NCBI GenBank assembly: GCA_034620365.1
Contig: JAQGEQ010000219.1
Location: 124,001-188,000 of the forward strand
DNA from: Pegea sp. RAD2-039
Taxonomy: Eukaryota > Chordata > Thaliacea > Salpida > Salpidae
Direction: 5' to 3'
Length of the DNA stretch: 64,000 bases
Every line of letters begins with the position of its first letter. Within the stretch, counting starts at the first letter, position 1. Shown piece by piece: positions 1 to 11,619 of the stretch. Under the pieces are notes generated by a model. It was not told where the DNA came from. It did no database searches and worked only from the letters and a program-made list of their open reading frames with translations. Position numbers and translations under genes: made by a program.

Positions 1-114
1 CTTAAATATTTTGTAAATTATTTTTATTTTCTAAAATATTTTCACAGAATAACTTTTTGATTATTTTGCTTTTAAGGTTAACTTTGTAAATTTATAATTT
101 TCTAAATTTTTTAG

Positions 115-1973
115 GAGATTTTAAAATAATGAAATCAAAAAAAGGAGAAATTTATTTTCAGCCTTCTCAGCTTTATTTCAATTTAAATGAAGAAATTTCA
201 AAAGATGAAAGCTTCAAATCATTTCAAAATCCTATCATAATTGAAAAGATTTCTTCAAAAAAAACAGAAATTAAAAAAAAAATCAATGAAATTAATGGTA
301 AGATGGAAATAGCTCAACGAATTGCCAAATTGGATGTTTCAAAGGAAGATTTTAGAAGAAGGTCATGTGAGCCTTCTATAGGTACATGTCTTAGTGGAGA
401 TTTGGGTGAAAAATTATCTCAATTTCAACCTGTCTTTAAACTGTCTCAATCAACAAAGAAGGTTTTTCAGAATCCAATTGTTCAAAAAAAACTCTTTCAA
501 AAAAACTCTCAAACTAAAATTCCTAAAAAAGATGAAAAAATGAAGATTCTATTAAAAGATTTCCCTGAGCAGAGGATCCCTGAGAAGATGATCCCTGAGC
601 AGAGGATCCCTGAGAAGATGATCCCTGAACAGAGGATCCCTAAGAAGAAGATCACTTTTCTGCCCAAGACTTCGAATTGTACAAAAAGTTTACAGAAAAA
701 AATTGAAACTGAAAAATTGAAACAGAGAAAAATTATCCCAAAAAATCTTTCATCTCAAAGATCAATTTCACAGGGAATCAAAGGATCTTCTTGTAAAGAA
801 TTAGTTCCTAGAGCATCTTCTTCTCAAAGATCCAATCATAAGGAGTCTTTATCTCAGGATCAAGCTTTAAAAAAAAAGATTTCAAAAATTTACAAACCAC
901 CATCAACAAAAATTAAAAATTCACTAAAAACAGAAACCAAAAAGAAAGATTTAATATCTCTTATCTTACAAGACACTAATGATGACGTCACATGTGATGA
1001 TGACGTCACAACATGTCATGACGTCACACTGACAGATAGAGAAAGACGCAAGAGGATTTTTAATCAGTCAGAATTAGAAGCGATTTTACGAAAATTGACG
1101 GAAATTGAAAATGAAGAAAATGAAATTAGAATGAAATGGAATAAGATTGATTTAGGAGTGCTGGTTGTTCAAAAAGGGGAAAAAGATGTTCCCGAAAAAC
1201 TTGTTATCACCGAAAATCATCATCCATTTGCTCCATGCGGAATTGAAATAAAAAAAAGTCCTAGAGGTTCCCCTAAAAAAAGTATTTCGACAAAAATGGT
1301 GAAAAACAAATTGGGTTTGAAACCAGATTTGTTAAAATCCATTTTAGACGGAGCTGAAAATTTCAAAAGTTTTCTTAAATCAATTCATCATCAAAAAAAA
1401 GGAAACTTTGATCCCTGTCTGATGGTCGAAGAACTGGCTGATGACGTCATCGATTCAATGATTGGGTCAGTATTAGATGAAGTGACGTCAACGCTCGACA
1501 AGTTAATAGATCACGTGATAGTTGAAGAATTTGCAGATCCAGGCTCTTCTAGTTTTCCTCATTTGCATAAAACAGTTTCAGATTCAAAGTGTTTAAAGAA
1601 TCATTCGACTCCCAGAGAGAGAAAAAGATCTTCTAGAGGTGAACAGGGATCATCTGTGAGTGAAGGGGTATTTTATGGGAATCTGAAGTCCTCTGAAAGT
1701 GAAGGATCTTCAAATTTAAAAGAAAATTTTGAGAAGACTCTGATGGAGCCTTTTGGAGCAGAAAAATCTTCCAGAGTTGACGAGTCTTCTGGGACAAAAA
1801 TATCTTCTAGGTTAGAAGACCTCCTTATAGGAGAAGGATCTTCTAAGACACAAGTATCTTCCAGAGAATATGACTCTTCTAACTGCTGGGAAACAGAAAA
1901 AGAGAATTCCGAAAATTGGAGTTTTTTGGAAAGTTCGTTTGAAGTTGAATCTTCTTATACTATAACAAGATGA
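115..1973 (+). CDS. Large exon of an unassigned charged protein, possibly Moonraker-like
   Basis: Open frame of 614 codons from the ATG at 129 to the stop at 1971-1973. A splice-acceptor-like pyrimidine tract and AG end at 114, and the frame stays open upstream of the ATG, so this may be the last exon of a gene starting outside the window. The protein is Lys/Ser/Glu-rich and low in complexity. Residues about 139-170 hold a tandem peptide repeat (PEQRIPEKMI). A short helical stretch near residues 315-335 (LTEIENEENEIRMKWNKI) and a conserved-looking C-terminal block (EELADDVIDSMIGSVLDEV) are the only ordered-looking parts. The EEN-IRMKW stretch faintly recalls the centriolar satellite protein Moonraker/KIAA0753, a guess from memory. 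Codons around 985-1030 and 1440-1490 contain TGACGTCA copies read as DDVT, DDVI and EVTS. The tail is rich in SS doublets from recurrent tcttct codons. Confidence 0.6.
565..652 (+). repeat. 30-bp coding tandem repeat
   Basis: About three copies of a unit beginning ccctgagcagaggatccctg, in frame in the exon above and giving a ten-residue peptide repeat (PEQRIPEKMI). The copies are nearly identical, so the expansion is recent. Confidence 0.8.
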
Positions 1974-2159
1974 AAATCAGAAGATGAAGATCACGTGATG
2001 TTTATCAGAAGATGAAGATCAGGGGATAAAGATTTTGTCGATTTAACTTTTACTTTTGTGAATTTGATTTTTTGTTAATAAAAAATTTGAAAATTTTTAT
2101 TTTAAAAATCAGTTAATTTTATGTCTCATTTGTAAAATTCGAATTTTATATTAATCAGA

Positions 2160-2790
2160 AACAACAGTTTTCTTCTGAAGTTAAATTTGAAGCAGAGATT
2201 AAAAGCTTAACCTAAAAAATCCTCCATAGACAAAACCGAAAGCTTACTTCTAAAATTTGTTCTAAAATGTCGTTAATATCAATGTTGAAATTACAAATAG
2301 CTCACTCGTTGATGCAACAATCACTAACCTCATCTAACTAGAAGTTTTCTTTAAATGTATTCTTAGATGCAAAGGTCCTCAAGGAAATGTTTATATCATC
2401 TTAACTTTAATGACTTCTTTCATATATACTCATCAACTCGACATTCAAAATCAAACCAATCAGCAACTTTAATAACACTCAGTGAGATTTTTCGGAATCT
2501 TCTTCCTGACTCCATCACCTCTTAAAATGAATCTTAATAAGTATGACTTCTTATTGACAATCTTATTTTATTCCTATCTTTATCATGACCATGTCTACTT
2601 TTGTAGTCTTCCTATTCTTTATAGGAATAACTATAAATTCTATACAGTTATATAGTTAAGGTCTATATATTCTTTATGTTACTCATGTTGAATTGTTTCA
2701 TTATTTCTCTAAGGTCATGTTCTGTGTTTTCTACAAGAATTATATAATTCTTTTATTTGTAGCCATGTGTTAAATAAATGAAATCTAAAG
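2160..2790 (+). mobile_element. 3' tail of a non-LTR retrotransposon
   Basis: The segment 2575-2780 matches, in reverse complement, the stretch 42074-42240 at the 3' end of another non-LTR remnant. Shared blocks include the strings around ttctctaaggtcatgttctg and tttgtagccatgtgttaaat. Upstream, broken reading frames resemble the last part of a reverse-transcriptase ORF. No usable frame remains. It lies between the first gene and the 3' end of XPO1. Confidence 0.55.
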
Positions 2791-3382
2791 ATTTTTATCA
2801 TGTTGATACCGAGATACCTTGATTAAGAAGCTGCAACATTTTACTAGCCAAAAAATCATCGTTTATATTATTCCGATAAAAATATCTTGTTGATAAACCA
2901 AACCTACAGAGAATTTTAACTTTTAGATCTTTTTAAAATAATAATTACTTTTTGTATAATTGTTTGAAGTTGGAAATAATTTTCGACAAAGATATAAATT
3001 TTTGTTTCTATAAAATGCTAATTTGAAAACAAAGATTTGAAAGTAGAATTTTGTGTTTTAAAAAACATGAATTCAACCTTTTTTTTAATGTTTTTATTTT
3101 CACCAAATGAATTCAACAACTCGATATAAATCAACAAAGGACTGATGACGTCATGGTAGTAACTTCATCATCGCTGCTTCTTCATGATACGTTCAGTTGA
3201 AAAACTTGCGATTCCAAAGGCAAAATAAAAACAAAAAATAAAAATTATATAAAAAGTTGGTGTTCAACTTCCAACAGCCCACTAGACTAAAACCACGTGA
3301 CCAGCTACGTGACCAACCACGTGACCAGTCATAAGTAGAGGTTTGGCGTTGGCAAGAATAAAAATAATGACATTGGTTTTGA

Positions 3383-6300
3383 TCAGTCGATGCTGATGTC
3401 TACATCAATGCTGACATCATGAGGATTGAGAATGCCAGGAATTGATCTCTGGATTCGTCTCTTTTCCTCTTCCGCTTTACGAAGAGCCTGTTCTCTTTCA
3501 TCCAGGAATAAATCGGAAGTATCTTCACCAGCAAACTCCTTGATCTGAATGAGAAAATCCCGGAGGTGACCTTTGAACCCAGGAATATCTTCGTTTAAAC
3601 TGAAGAGTCCTTTAACAAATATTTTGATCTGAGCACTGAAAAAAGATGAGAAGATGAAGATCGGATGAAGATGAGAAGATGACTTACTCTTGAAGATGTG
3701 TAAAAGCAGTCTTCAATAAATCAGCGACATAATCTTGAACAAAGATATAATTATTTGGTTTATCCGGATTTAATGGAACTGTAATCTTATTTTGTTCAAC
3801 TAAACTAAACATATAAGCCAAGATGCTAGCATGCATAGTAAGTCCTGCAGTATGAGAGGTGTCAGTACCAACACTAAACACATGTTGAAGTATATCAGTG
3901 AAATACATCTGATAAAACTTCTGTGCTGCAGTATCTACTTGTGTGATGTTCTGTAGGAGTTGATATAAGATGTGTAGACCTGTAGATGACGAGTTAGTGA
4001 CGTCATCATGTGAGTGACGTCATCGCATGCTTACCAGTGTTGGCTACATTTCGCATGGTGTGTTTAAAAGCCCAGATGATGGAGTCAAGCACAAGTTTGA
4101 ATTGAGGTTGAGCAATACTTAAAAGAGCTGGGAAGCAGTGATTGTTGACAGCCTGATGATCAGATAAAGATTGTTAAGATTTTAGAGATCAGAAGAAGAT
4201 CAAAATGAAGATTTATTTTGAAGACTTACTTCGAGAAGAAGGAAGAAGTTGGTTCTATATTCGGGGAACTCTTCGAAATCTTTATTTATCATTTCCAAAG
4301 TACATTCAAAAACTGCATCAAATATTTGAGGGATTTCCTTCGTGATGTTTCCCTGATAACAACAACTGTTGATGACGTCACTACATCGGCGGTGATGACG
4401 TCACACTAACCTCTAAACGATTAACAATAGCAGCAATTGTGCTCAAAACTTCTGGTTCTCGAGCCGCTGGAACATTTGTTTTATAATCCACTAAAACTGC
4501 TTCTAAAAGAGGAGGCACGAAGTTTTCTGCCACCTACAAACATTTGGCGTTGATGACGTCACTATAGCGATGATGACGTCACAAACAAACCATGACAATA
4601 TCCGAGGAACGATTGACCCAACTTGATATTAGATTTAAAGTTTCTTTCTTTACCGATCTCATACTTTTGATCAGCGTTTGTCGCATGATGACGTCACCGT
4701 TCTGCGCGATCGCCGCCGATATATTTTCAGATAAACACTTGTAGACGTTTAACATATCCAAATAGATTCGGCCCAACTGTCAAATGTAATACCAAATGAC
4801 GTCACCAAGACGACTATGACGTCACAACTCACTTGAACGACGAAAGGATGTCCAACCGCTTTAACAGCTCTGACATTTGTTTTGAGAATTGTTCCAAGTT
4901 GTTTCACTGTTGAAGGATCTTTTAAAATATCGACATTCTTCGTCGCTTTCTGAATAATTCCTTCCCAAGCCTATGACATCACAACAATGACGTCATCACG
5001 CACGCGCGAGATAGTGGTGACTTACTTGATTTGGTAATTGCATGTATTTATCAATAAGATGTTCTTGAACAACAGAATCAGTTTGAGCGCTAACCATATA
5101 ACCAACAGCTTCATAAAAAGTTTGAACTTGTTGAGGTTGAAGATCACAAATTATTGATGAAATATTTGAAAGAATTTCTTCGATAAAAGGCATCACTTCT
5201 CCTCCTTGCATTTGTACAAAATGACGTCGGCATTTCTGCGCGATTTTGATAAAAGTATCACACGCCATATCTTGAACTCCGTCGTGTGTTTCTGTTGATG
5301 ATGACGTCATCAGACGATGAAGCGATGATGGCGTCACTAACCGTGCATGAATTCGAAGAGTTTGTTGACGACGGTTTTGAGGAAGCGCCAATGAGCGCGA
5401 AGAAATCTTGGGTATTGACCAACTACGTACATTATATTTGACGCGATAATCGCTTTATTATCCTTCCCGCGTTTCTGTTCACATAATCCCAGTAAATCTG
5501 TAATGACATCATATTAGTGAATGGCGGTGATGACGTCATAGTAAAGACCTCTGATGACGGTGACAAGAAAGCGCTTTTCGTCTTCTTCATGCATAGCTCC
5601 GCTAATGCTTCCAATTGCCCAACACAAAGTGTTCAGATTCCGCCAACTCCATTCGGACCCGTTGACCTAGGACAAGTAGGCAGGTTATTGTGAAGTTAGT
5701 GGACAAGTCATAGGTCACTAACCTGGTTATGAAGTTTTTCTGTCATTATTCTTTCAGTATCAACACAATCAATATGAGTGAGATAAACTAAATAAAAATG
5801 TCAATTATCAACCTGGCAACACTTTTTGATGACGTCATCACTTACCTAGTGTTTCCCTCATATTTTTATACAAATTAATAGAGTCTGTATCCTTCATAAA
5901 CTCACGAACAACCTCGCCTTGTTCATTTTCAACAACTAAAACCTCTTCTGGTTTCGCCATTCGACTTATCATCACTAATCTAACTCTATTGAGCATTTCC
6001 AAATAAATTTGGCGGCGATTTGTAGCTTCAACGGTGGACAAATTTGGTGCTGTTGCCGAGAAAGGATTTTCTCGATAAATATCAGAACACAGTGAGTACC
6101 AATACTCGAGACAGATCTTAAAGATTTCGACTTCTTCTACTTCAGATATCTTCACCAGATAATCGAGCGCCTACAAATAAGGTTTATGGGTCTGTAGGGG
6201 GACAAAATGGGGTTTATAAACCTACCTCCATAAGACTCGGTCGTAATTCCGGTGTTTCTATCAGCTGACCATGTTCTTTAAGATATATGCAAATGAAAAG

Positions 6301-8003
6301 CGCGAGATTTTGGATGAAATTTTGCTCTGTGTCGCTGCCAGTGGCGTAAGCTGTCTTCATATGAACAGAAGCTGGAAGCATCTGAAAAAAAATGGGGGTA
6401 AACGGGGCACCTTAAGATGGTAAAAAATGGGGCACTTGTTTCAATTGTTCCATTGTCAAAGTAAATAAACTTCTTAGTTGATCATTGCATTTGTTGCAAG
6501 TGTTTACTCCAGCTGCATACGTCATCAGTTAGTGACGTCATTACAGTAAAAAGACGACTCACCGATTTCAGTTAGACATTTAAGAGTAACGTTTCGAAAC
6601 ATGGGCAGATGAAGAAACTTGTAAATAAGTTGATTGACAAGTTCAGTTTCAAAGATGTAGCCCAAAGGAATCCAATTTAAAAAGCAGAGTAAGGTGTTTA
6701 GTGTGGAATTGACCAGGGCAGCATTTTGTGAGTTGTCCAGGACAAATTGACAAAGTTTGAATATTTCTGAGAACTCATTACACATGCTCTCTTTCAAATG
6801 TTTCGCTTTGACCTGTGTCATTTGATCTTGTGAAAAATCGAAGACTTCTTCACTGGATTGTTAAAAAATCACAAATTAGATATTTATTTATTTTACTCAA
6901 AATATATTTGAGATAATTTGTAATATTTTTATAAAAGAGCTTAGAAATAATTAAATTGCTTTAATAATTGTTCACTTATTATATTATTTTTTTATTATAA
7001 ATATTTTATTCTATTCTTTTATAATTATTTACTTTATAAGGATTTAGAAGAAACTAAATTGTTTAAATAATCATATACATAATATATATAAGAATAAAAA
7101 TATAATTACATTTTTTAAACTTTTATTCATAAATTTAATGACTTATTTAATATCAAAGATAAACCAACAACATCCAACTTACCTCAACAATTTCAAAATA
7201 ATCATATTATTCTGGCACAGAGGCTCATTAGTTCGGCTAGCACCAACTATTTCACTGATAAATGTAGGCCAGTTCTTTGGCCAATCTTGTTTCAAGATTT
7301 GTACCAAAATCATATTTAATTTCCCCAAATAAGTTTTTTGTTTTTCAATTGCTGTAGCATTTGATGATATTTCAATTATTAAAGCAACAATACATGTCTT
7401 AATTCCTGTGAAAAATGATCTTAAAAAGATGAAGATGAGAAGATTATGATACTAACCATCACATTGATTACGAGGTAAGACCTTCCAGCGGGTTTTGATG
7501 ACATTTTCTAATATTTGAAGAGCATAATACTAAAAAAATTCAGAATTTTCTTAAAAAATGATAAAAATTGTTTTTAATTTTCTTGTGAGGATTTTAGAAA
7601 GTTAAAGAAAAAAATAATGAATAAATATTATTTATAAACATATAAATTTATATTTAAAAAAATAAAAAGCAAAATATAGTGAAGGAAAAAAGCTAGAAAA
7701 CAGAATATTTGTTTACTTTAGTTTGAAGATTTTTAGAAAACTGTAGAATTGTGTCAACTCTAGTCCAAGCATCTCTATGTTCTTTCAAAGTTGTTAAGAT
7801 ATTTTGAGCAATCATTTGCTAAAAAATCTAAGGTTAAACAGAGGCAAAAAGGTTAGGAGAAAATAACTTACAGCCTCTCCATTGCCTTCATATAAACAAC
7901 CAACAACATTATCTAGTAAAGCAATGTCCAATTTCTGGTTAAAATCTAATAATTGTTCACCATGTTGTAAAGTTATCGATGTCGCCATTATTGTAGGAGG
8001 CAT
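3383..8003 (-). CDS. XPO1: Exportin-1 (CRM1), 19 coding exons
   Basis: Nuclear export receptor that binds leucine-rich export signals with RanGTP and passes through the pore. Coding exons (- strand, descending): 8003-7872, 7818-7717, 7529-7457, 7405-7183, 6852-6563, 6512-6436, 6381-6226, 6170-5846, 5787-5723, 5666-5549, 5497-5342, 5291-5026, 4970-4833, 4776-4591, 4533-4411, 4352-4230, 4152-4035, 3979-3688, 3635-3383. Phases agree throughout and sum to 1071 residues, the length of the human protein. Near-identical blocks include [51 protein letters not shown] and [19 protein letters not shown]. The cysteine in [14 protein letters not shown] (about residue 526) corresponds to leptomycin-reactive Cys528 of human. 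One donor (after 6436) reads GTGCCC, otherwise sites are canonical. A 5' exon ending at 8974 carries an ATG in frame, which would add nine residues. Confidence 0.97.
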
Positions 8004-8027
8004 AACAAGCAAGTTATTTATAAAAAT

Positions 8028-8973
8028 CTAAAAAAAATATATGTTTTGTGAAGAAATGGAATAAATAGATGCTTGGTTGGTTTAAACTAGTTATAACTGG
8101 ATAAAATGGGTGTTTTGAGACTACTTGTTTCTAGCTAGTTCTAGATTGCACGTGTTTTAGCTTGCACAAAGCATCGGGATAAAAAGTTGTAAATTTCCAT
8201 GACGTCATAGAAATGCTTTTTTTTGGGATTGAGGCAAAGAATAGGAATTCTAGGTTAATTTTTGGGGTTTAGGGATTTGACATTTTTAAAAGCTTTTTTT
8301 TTATTTCTTGTTTCAAATTTAACATTAAAAAAACGAAAATAAATTCATTTTTAATGGACACACAAAAAATACCCATTAAAACAAATTTTGAAGTAAAGAA
8401 ATTAAAATATAAATTATTGTCTAATTAAAATTAAACCAATCAAAATTTACTCTACAAACGTTTTAATTTGCTAAATAAATTGCGAATAAAAATAATATAT
8501 ATTGGTCATATTTTGCATAAAACTATTAAAAATTAAAGATTTTAGTTCTAAAAAATGAACTTGATGAAAATTTAGACAACACCATTAGGAAAAAGTTTAA
8601 AAAATAAAATATTAGTAAAAGAAACCCTCATAATAAGTCCATAAAACAGTTAAATAGAAAATAAACATTTTACAGAAAAATTAAAGCTTTGAGGTGATCA
8701 ACAGCTTTTTATTTTAAAGTAAATTAGAACTTAAAAACATATTTAAAGAACTTTTTAACAAAAAAGTAAATTCTTAAAATAAAATAATCAAAATTCTAAA
8801 AATAAGATAAAAACTGCTGTTAAAATCAGAACAAAAATAAATCTAGCAAATAAAGAAATCTATTATGAAAATATATTATGAAAATTTCACTTTCTATCTA
8901 TAATATTAGATAAAAAACAAAAAAAATCAATTTAAACTTTTCAAAACAGAGAAAAAAATCTCTGGAAACCTAC
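8028..8973 (-). other. Long first intron of XPO1
   Basis: AT-rich, about 0.95 kb, with one TGACGTCA copy at about 8201. No exon-like frame was seen. Confidence 0.4.
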
Positions 8974-9115
8974 CATGAAGATGTCTACAAAAAATGAGCG
9001 AAATTTTAAATATAAATGAAAGTAGAAAAGATGAAGACGTCTTTAGACCGGTTTATACTGGTTTAAACTTAACTCATTTCGGTACCGCGGTGCTGCGACT
9101 AATTTTGATTCGTTC
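8974..9115 (-). promoter_or_regulatory. Probable XPO1 5' exon and promoter region
   Basis: A canonical donor (CATG|GTAGG) lies at 8973, with a matching acceptor ending at 8028 before the first XPO1 coding exon. The ATG at 8976-8974 is in frame with the coding exon through IFINNLLV to the homology-supported MPPTIM start, so either ATG could be used. The block 9045-9115 is locally GC-richer than its flanks (ggtaccgcggtgctgcgac) and is a plausible core promoter; no TATA box stands out. Confidence 0.4.
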
Positions 9116-9119
9116 TATT

Positions 9120-9830
9120 TGTCATTATTATATAAATTAAGTTTTAACTTTTTGTACTAAAAATTTTATTACAATAAATTTGCTGCATTTAAAAAATATA
9201 AGTAATTTATTTGAGTTATGATTTCACTTTGAAATTTCCTTAGTCTTCAAAAATTGTAAATAAAGCATGTATTCAAACGGAAAAAGTTTACTTAACTAAA
9301 CTTTAACTGAAAAAGATAGCCATATAATTAGATTTTTTTTATCCAGCCAAATGGTAATATATATTTCAAATTTTTGTCTGTAGAATATCTAAATAAACTT
9401 TTTAAACATCAATAACATTTTTAATCGCACATCTTATTAAAGCTCCCCTAAACATTGTCCAACGATAAATAAATTACAATTTAAGATTTTTTTCAATGAA
9501 ATAGGTGCATGATGTGAAAATCTCAACTTACTTTCTCAACATAATCAAGGTTTTTTTACAAATTAGTTGATTTAGATTTATTTGGTACTGCCTAGTAATC
9601 ATCTAAATGTTGTAGCAAGTAACTTAGGTCTTTTTGATCACATTTAAGTAAAACTTGGAAATAACTTCAATTGTTATCTTTGAAACAAATTTATAAAAAC
9701 GAAGTTTAATTTTGAAACCAGAAATGTTATGATCGAAGAAAATCTAAATTTTGCCTTAATTGATTGAGTTTTCATACGTTAGTCACAATTTCAGGTAATT
9801 TAGAAGCCCTTTTAACAGAGTTTAAGTATT
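9120..9830. other. AT-rich intergenic DNA
   Basis: No frame, RNA gene or repeat recognised between the XPO1 5' end and the retroelement remnant. Confidence 0.4.
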
Positions 9831-10600
9831 CTACAACATGTAGAGCTTTCTGAAGTTGTAACGAGTTGCAAAAATGATAGCTTGATATCCTCTGCATACA
9901 TAAGCACACTAACATCATCTACTGCTACTAGTCTTCTGATGAGGTGTTCAATGAAAATAAAAAAAAGAGAAGGGAACCCTGAGGAACACCACTGGTGATT
10001 TTAATAGGAGTAGATAAAGATCTTTCATCACGAGTTTGTTGAATTCTACCTGATGAGTAGTCTTCAATCCACTGTAAAATAAAGCTTTTGATTTTTAAAC
10101 TTAGTAATACAATAATAAACTTGGTGTGTGGGACAGAATCAAACGCTTTAGCAAAATCAAGATATATGATGTCACAAGGGCTTTCATAATGGTTGTAAGC
10201 TAATTGAGAAAAGTGAGATGTTGAGTCAGGAAAAATCTTCTTTAACAAATCCATGCTGGACATCAGATATTAGATCGTGCTCCATCAAATGACTGGTCAT
10301 CTGATTGTGAATGATATGTTGTTCAGTTTTGCAAATAGCTGAAGTTAGTGAAACTAGTCTGTAGCTGAATGAGGTGTTTCTGCGACCCTTTTTTTGAATA
10401 AGAATAATTTTAGAAATCTTCCTCTTCTAAGAGTAATTTTAAAGAGTAGCAATAAAGAGAAAGTAGTTTTTCTTAAAATCAAAGCAGGGATCTGATCTGG
10501 AGTGTTAGAAACTGATGATTTTTAAAAAGAAATAGTCTTAGCTACCATATCGACCGTTATGTCAAGATCCGTCTTCTCAGAGACATTTGTAAGAATCTAA
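9830..10600 (-). mobile_element. Degenerate non-LTR reverse transcriptase
   Basis: On the minus strand, frames carry YLDFAKAFDSVPH, a SGVPQGS block and a decayed catalytic box reading YAED instead of YADD. The order and wording match the better copy at 62235-63949, so both belong to one non-LTR family. The frame is interrupted by shifts and stops, and the region after SGVPQGS is rearranged. Inactive remnant. Confidence 0.8.
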
Positions 10601-11030
10601 TTTATATAAATTTATTTAATCTAAATTAAGTAATAAAACAATAAATCTACAACTACTTTAAATAACATCTTTTTTGTTATTTATGAAAATGACTTTTAAA
10701 AAGTTTATAGAATAAAGATCATAATAAATAATAATATTTAAGAAATTGTTTAAAAAAATATAATTTAAAAATCTTATTTTAAGTTCATCATTAAAAGAAA
10801 ATTCTTATCATCAAATTATTTTTTATTGATTTTTTTATGAGCAGAGAGAAAACTTTTAAGGGAAATTATATTAGAAAAAGAATATTAGCAGAAAGATCAA
10901 AATTCCTTGAACTATTACAGTTTAACATGATTTATAGAGAAAAGTTATTAATCAAAAATAAATAAAGAAAAAGAAACTTAAATTTTTAACATTTAAATTT
11001 GAATTAGAAAAACTATTTTTATTTCTTCAG
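10600..11030. other. AT-rich intergenic DNA
   Basis: No supported feature. A short minus-strand frame near 11020-11065 (EFLDTSQEVKTTEE) follows an AG but was not joined to a gene. Confidence 0.35.
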
Positions 11031-11158
11031 TTGTTTTAACTTCTTGTGAAGTATCCAAAAACTCCTGAAAATTTTTAATCAAAATTTCTATTTTCATTTA
11101 CAATAAAACTTCTATAAAAATAACAAGTTTCAATTTTCTACAAAGAATTTTATTCAAC

Positions 11159-11551
11159 TTATTTCTCTTCTTTCTTTATTTCAGCAAATATATCTTCCCA
11201 ATTTCTTCTTTTGTCTTCTGGAATTTTAGCAGGAGGAACCTTTGGCATTATAGATTGCATTTTTTTAGTAAATTCATCTAAACTTTTAACACCCATCAAT
11301 TGCCAAATAGAAAAACAAAAAATTGAAAAGCCTCCAACAGAATAAATTGTAGCTCTACCAAGAGCTCTCATGGCCAGCTTTGATCCATTATCCATTAAAA
11401 GACCCTTATCAAAATCTGCTGGGCTTGACTTTCTGGACTTACTAATTACCATACTAAAACCACCAATGCTGGCAAAAACACCAACACTAGATAAAAAAAG
11501 AAATTTTCCGACATTTGAAGAAAATTTAGACTTTTTATTTTCTTCTGACAT
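11159..11551 (-). CDS. TMEM242: TMEM242, intronless
   Basis: A 130-residue frame starting at MSEENKK; the frame remains open 17 codons further upstream to 11602, but this ATG gives the expected family length. TMEM242 is a small inner-mitochondrial-membrane protein implicated in ATP synthase assembly. The sequence shows two hydrophobic segments (about residues 13-33 and 63-86), the family linker with SPADFDKG and GSKLAMRALGRATIYS, then a soluble tail with MGVKSLDEFTKKMQSIMPKVP close to the vertebrate ALGVHSMNDFRSKMQSIFP. The vertebrate gene has several exons; this one has a single coding exon, while most neighbouring genes are rich in introns. It also contains no TGACGTCA copy. Intron loss or retroposition are both possible. 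Confidence 0.85.
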   Translation of the reverse strand: MSEENKKSKFSSNVGKFLFLSSVGVFASIGGFSMVISKSRKSSPADFDKGLLMDNGSKLAMRALGRATIYSVGGFSIFCFSIWQLMGVKSLDEFTKKMQSIMPKVPPAKIPEDKRRNWEDIFAEIKKEEK

Positions 11552-11619
11552 TTTTTCTATTTTGTTGAGGTCAAAATTGAATTCAAAAATTAACATCAAC
11601 ACTCGTGTTTTGAAATAAA

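Noticed and set aside
4218-4409. Plus-strand 63-codon frame over XPO1
   Set aside because: Antisense shadow of XPO1 exon 16 and adjoining introns.
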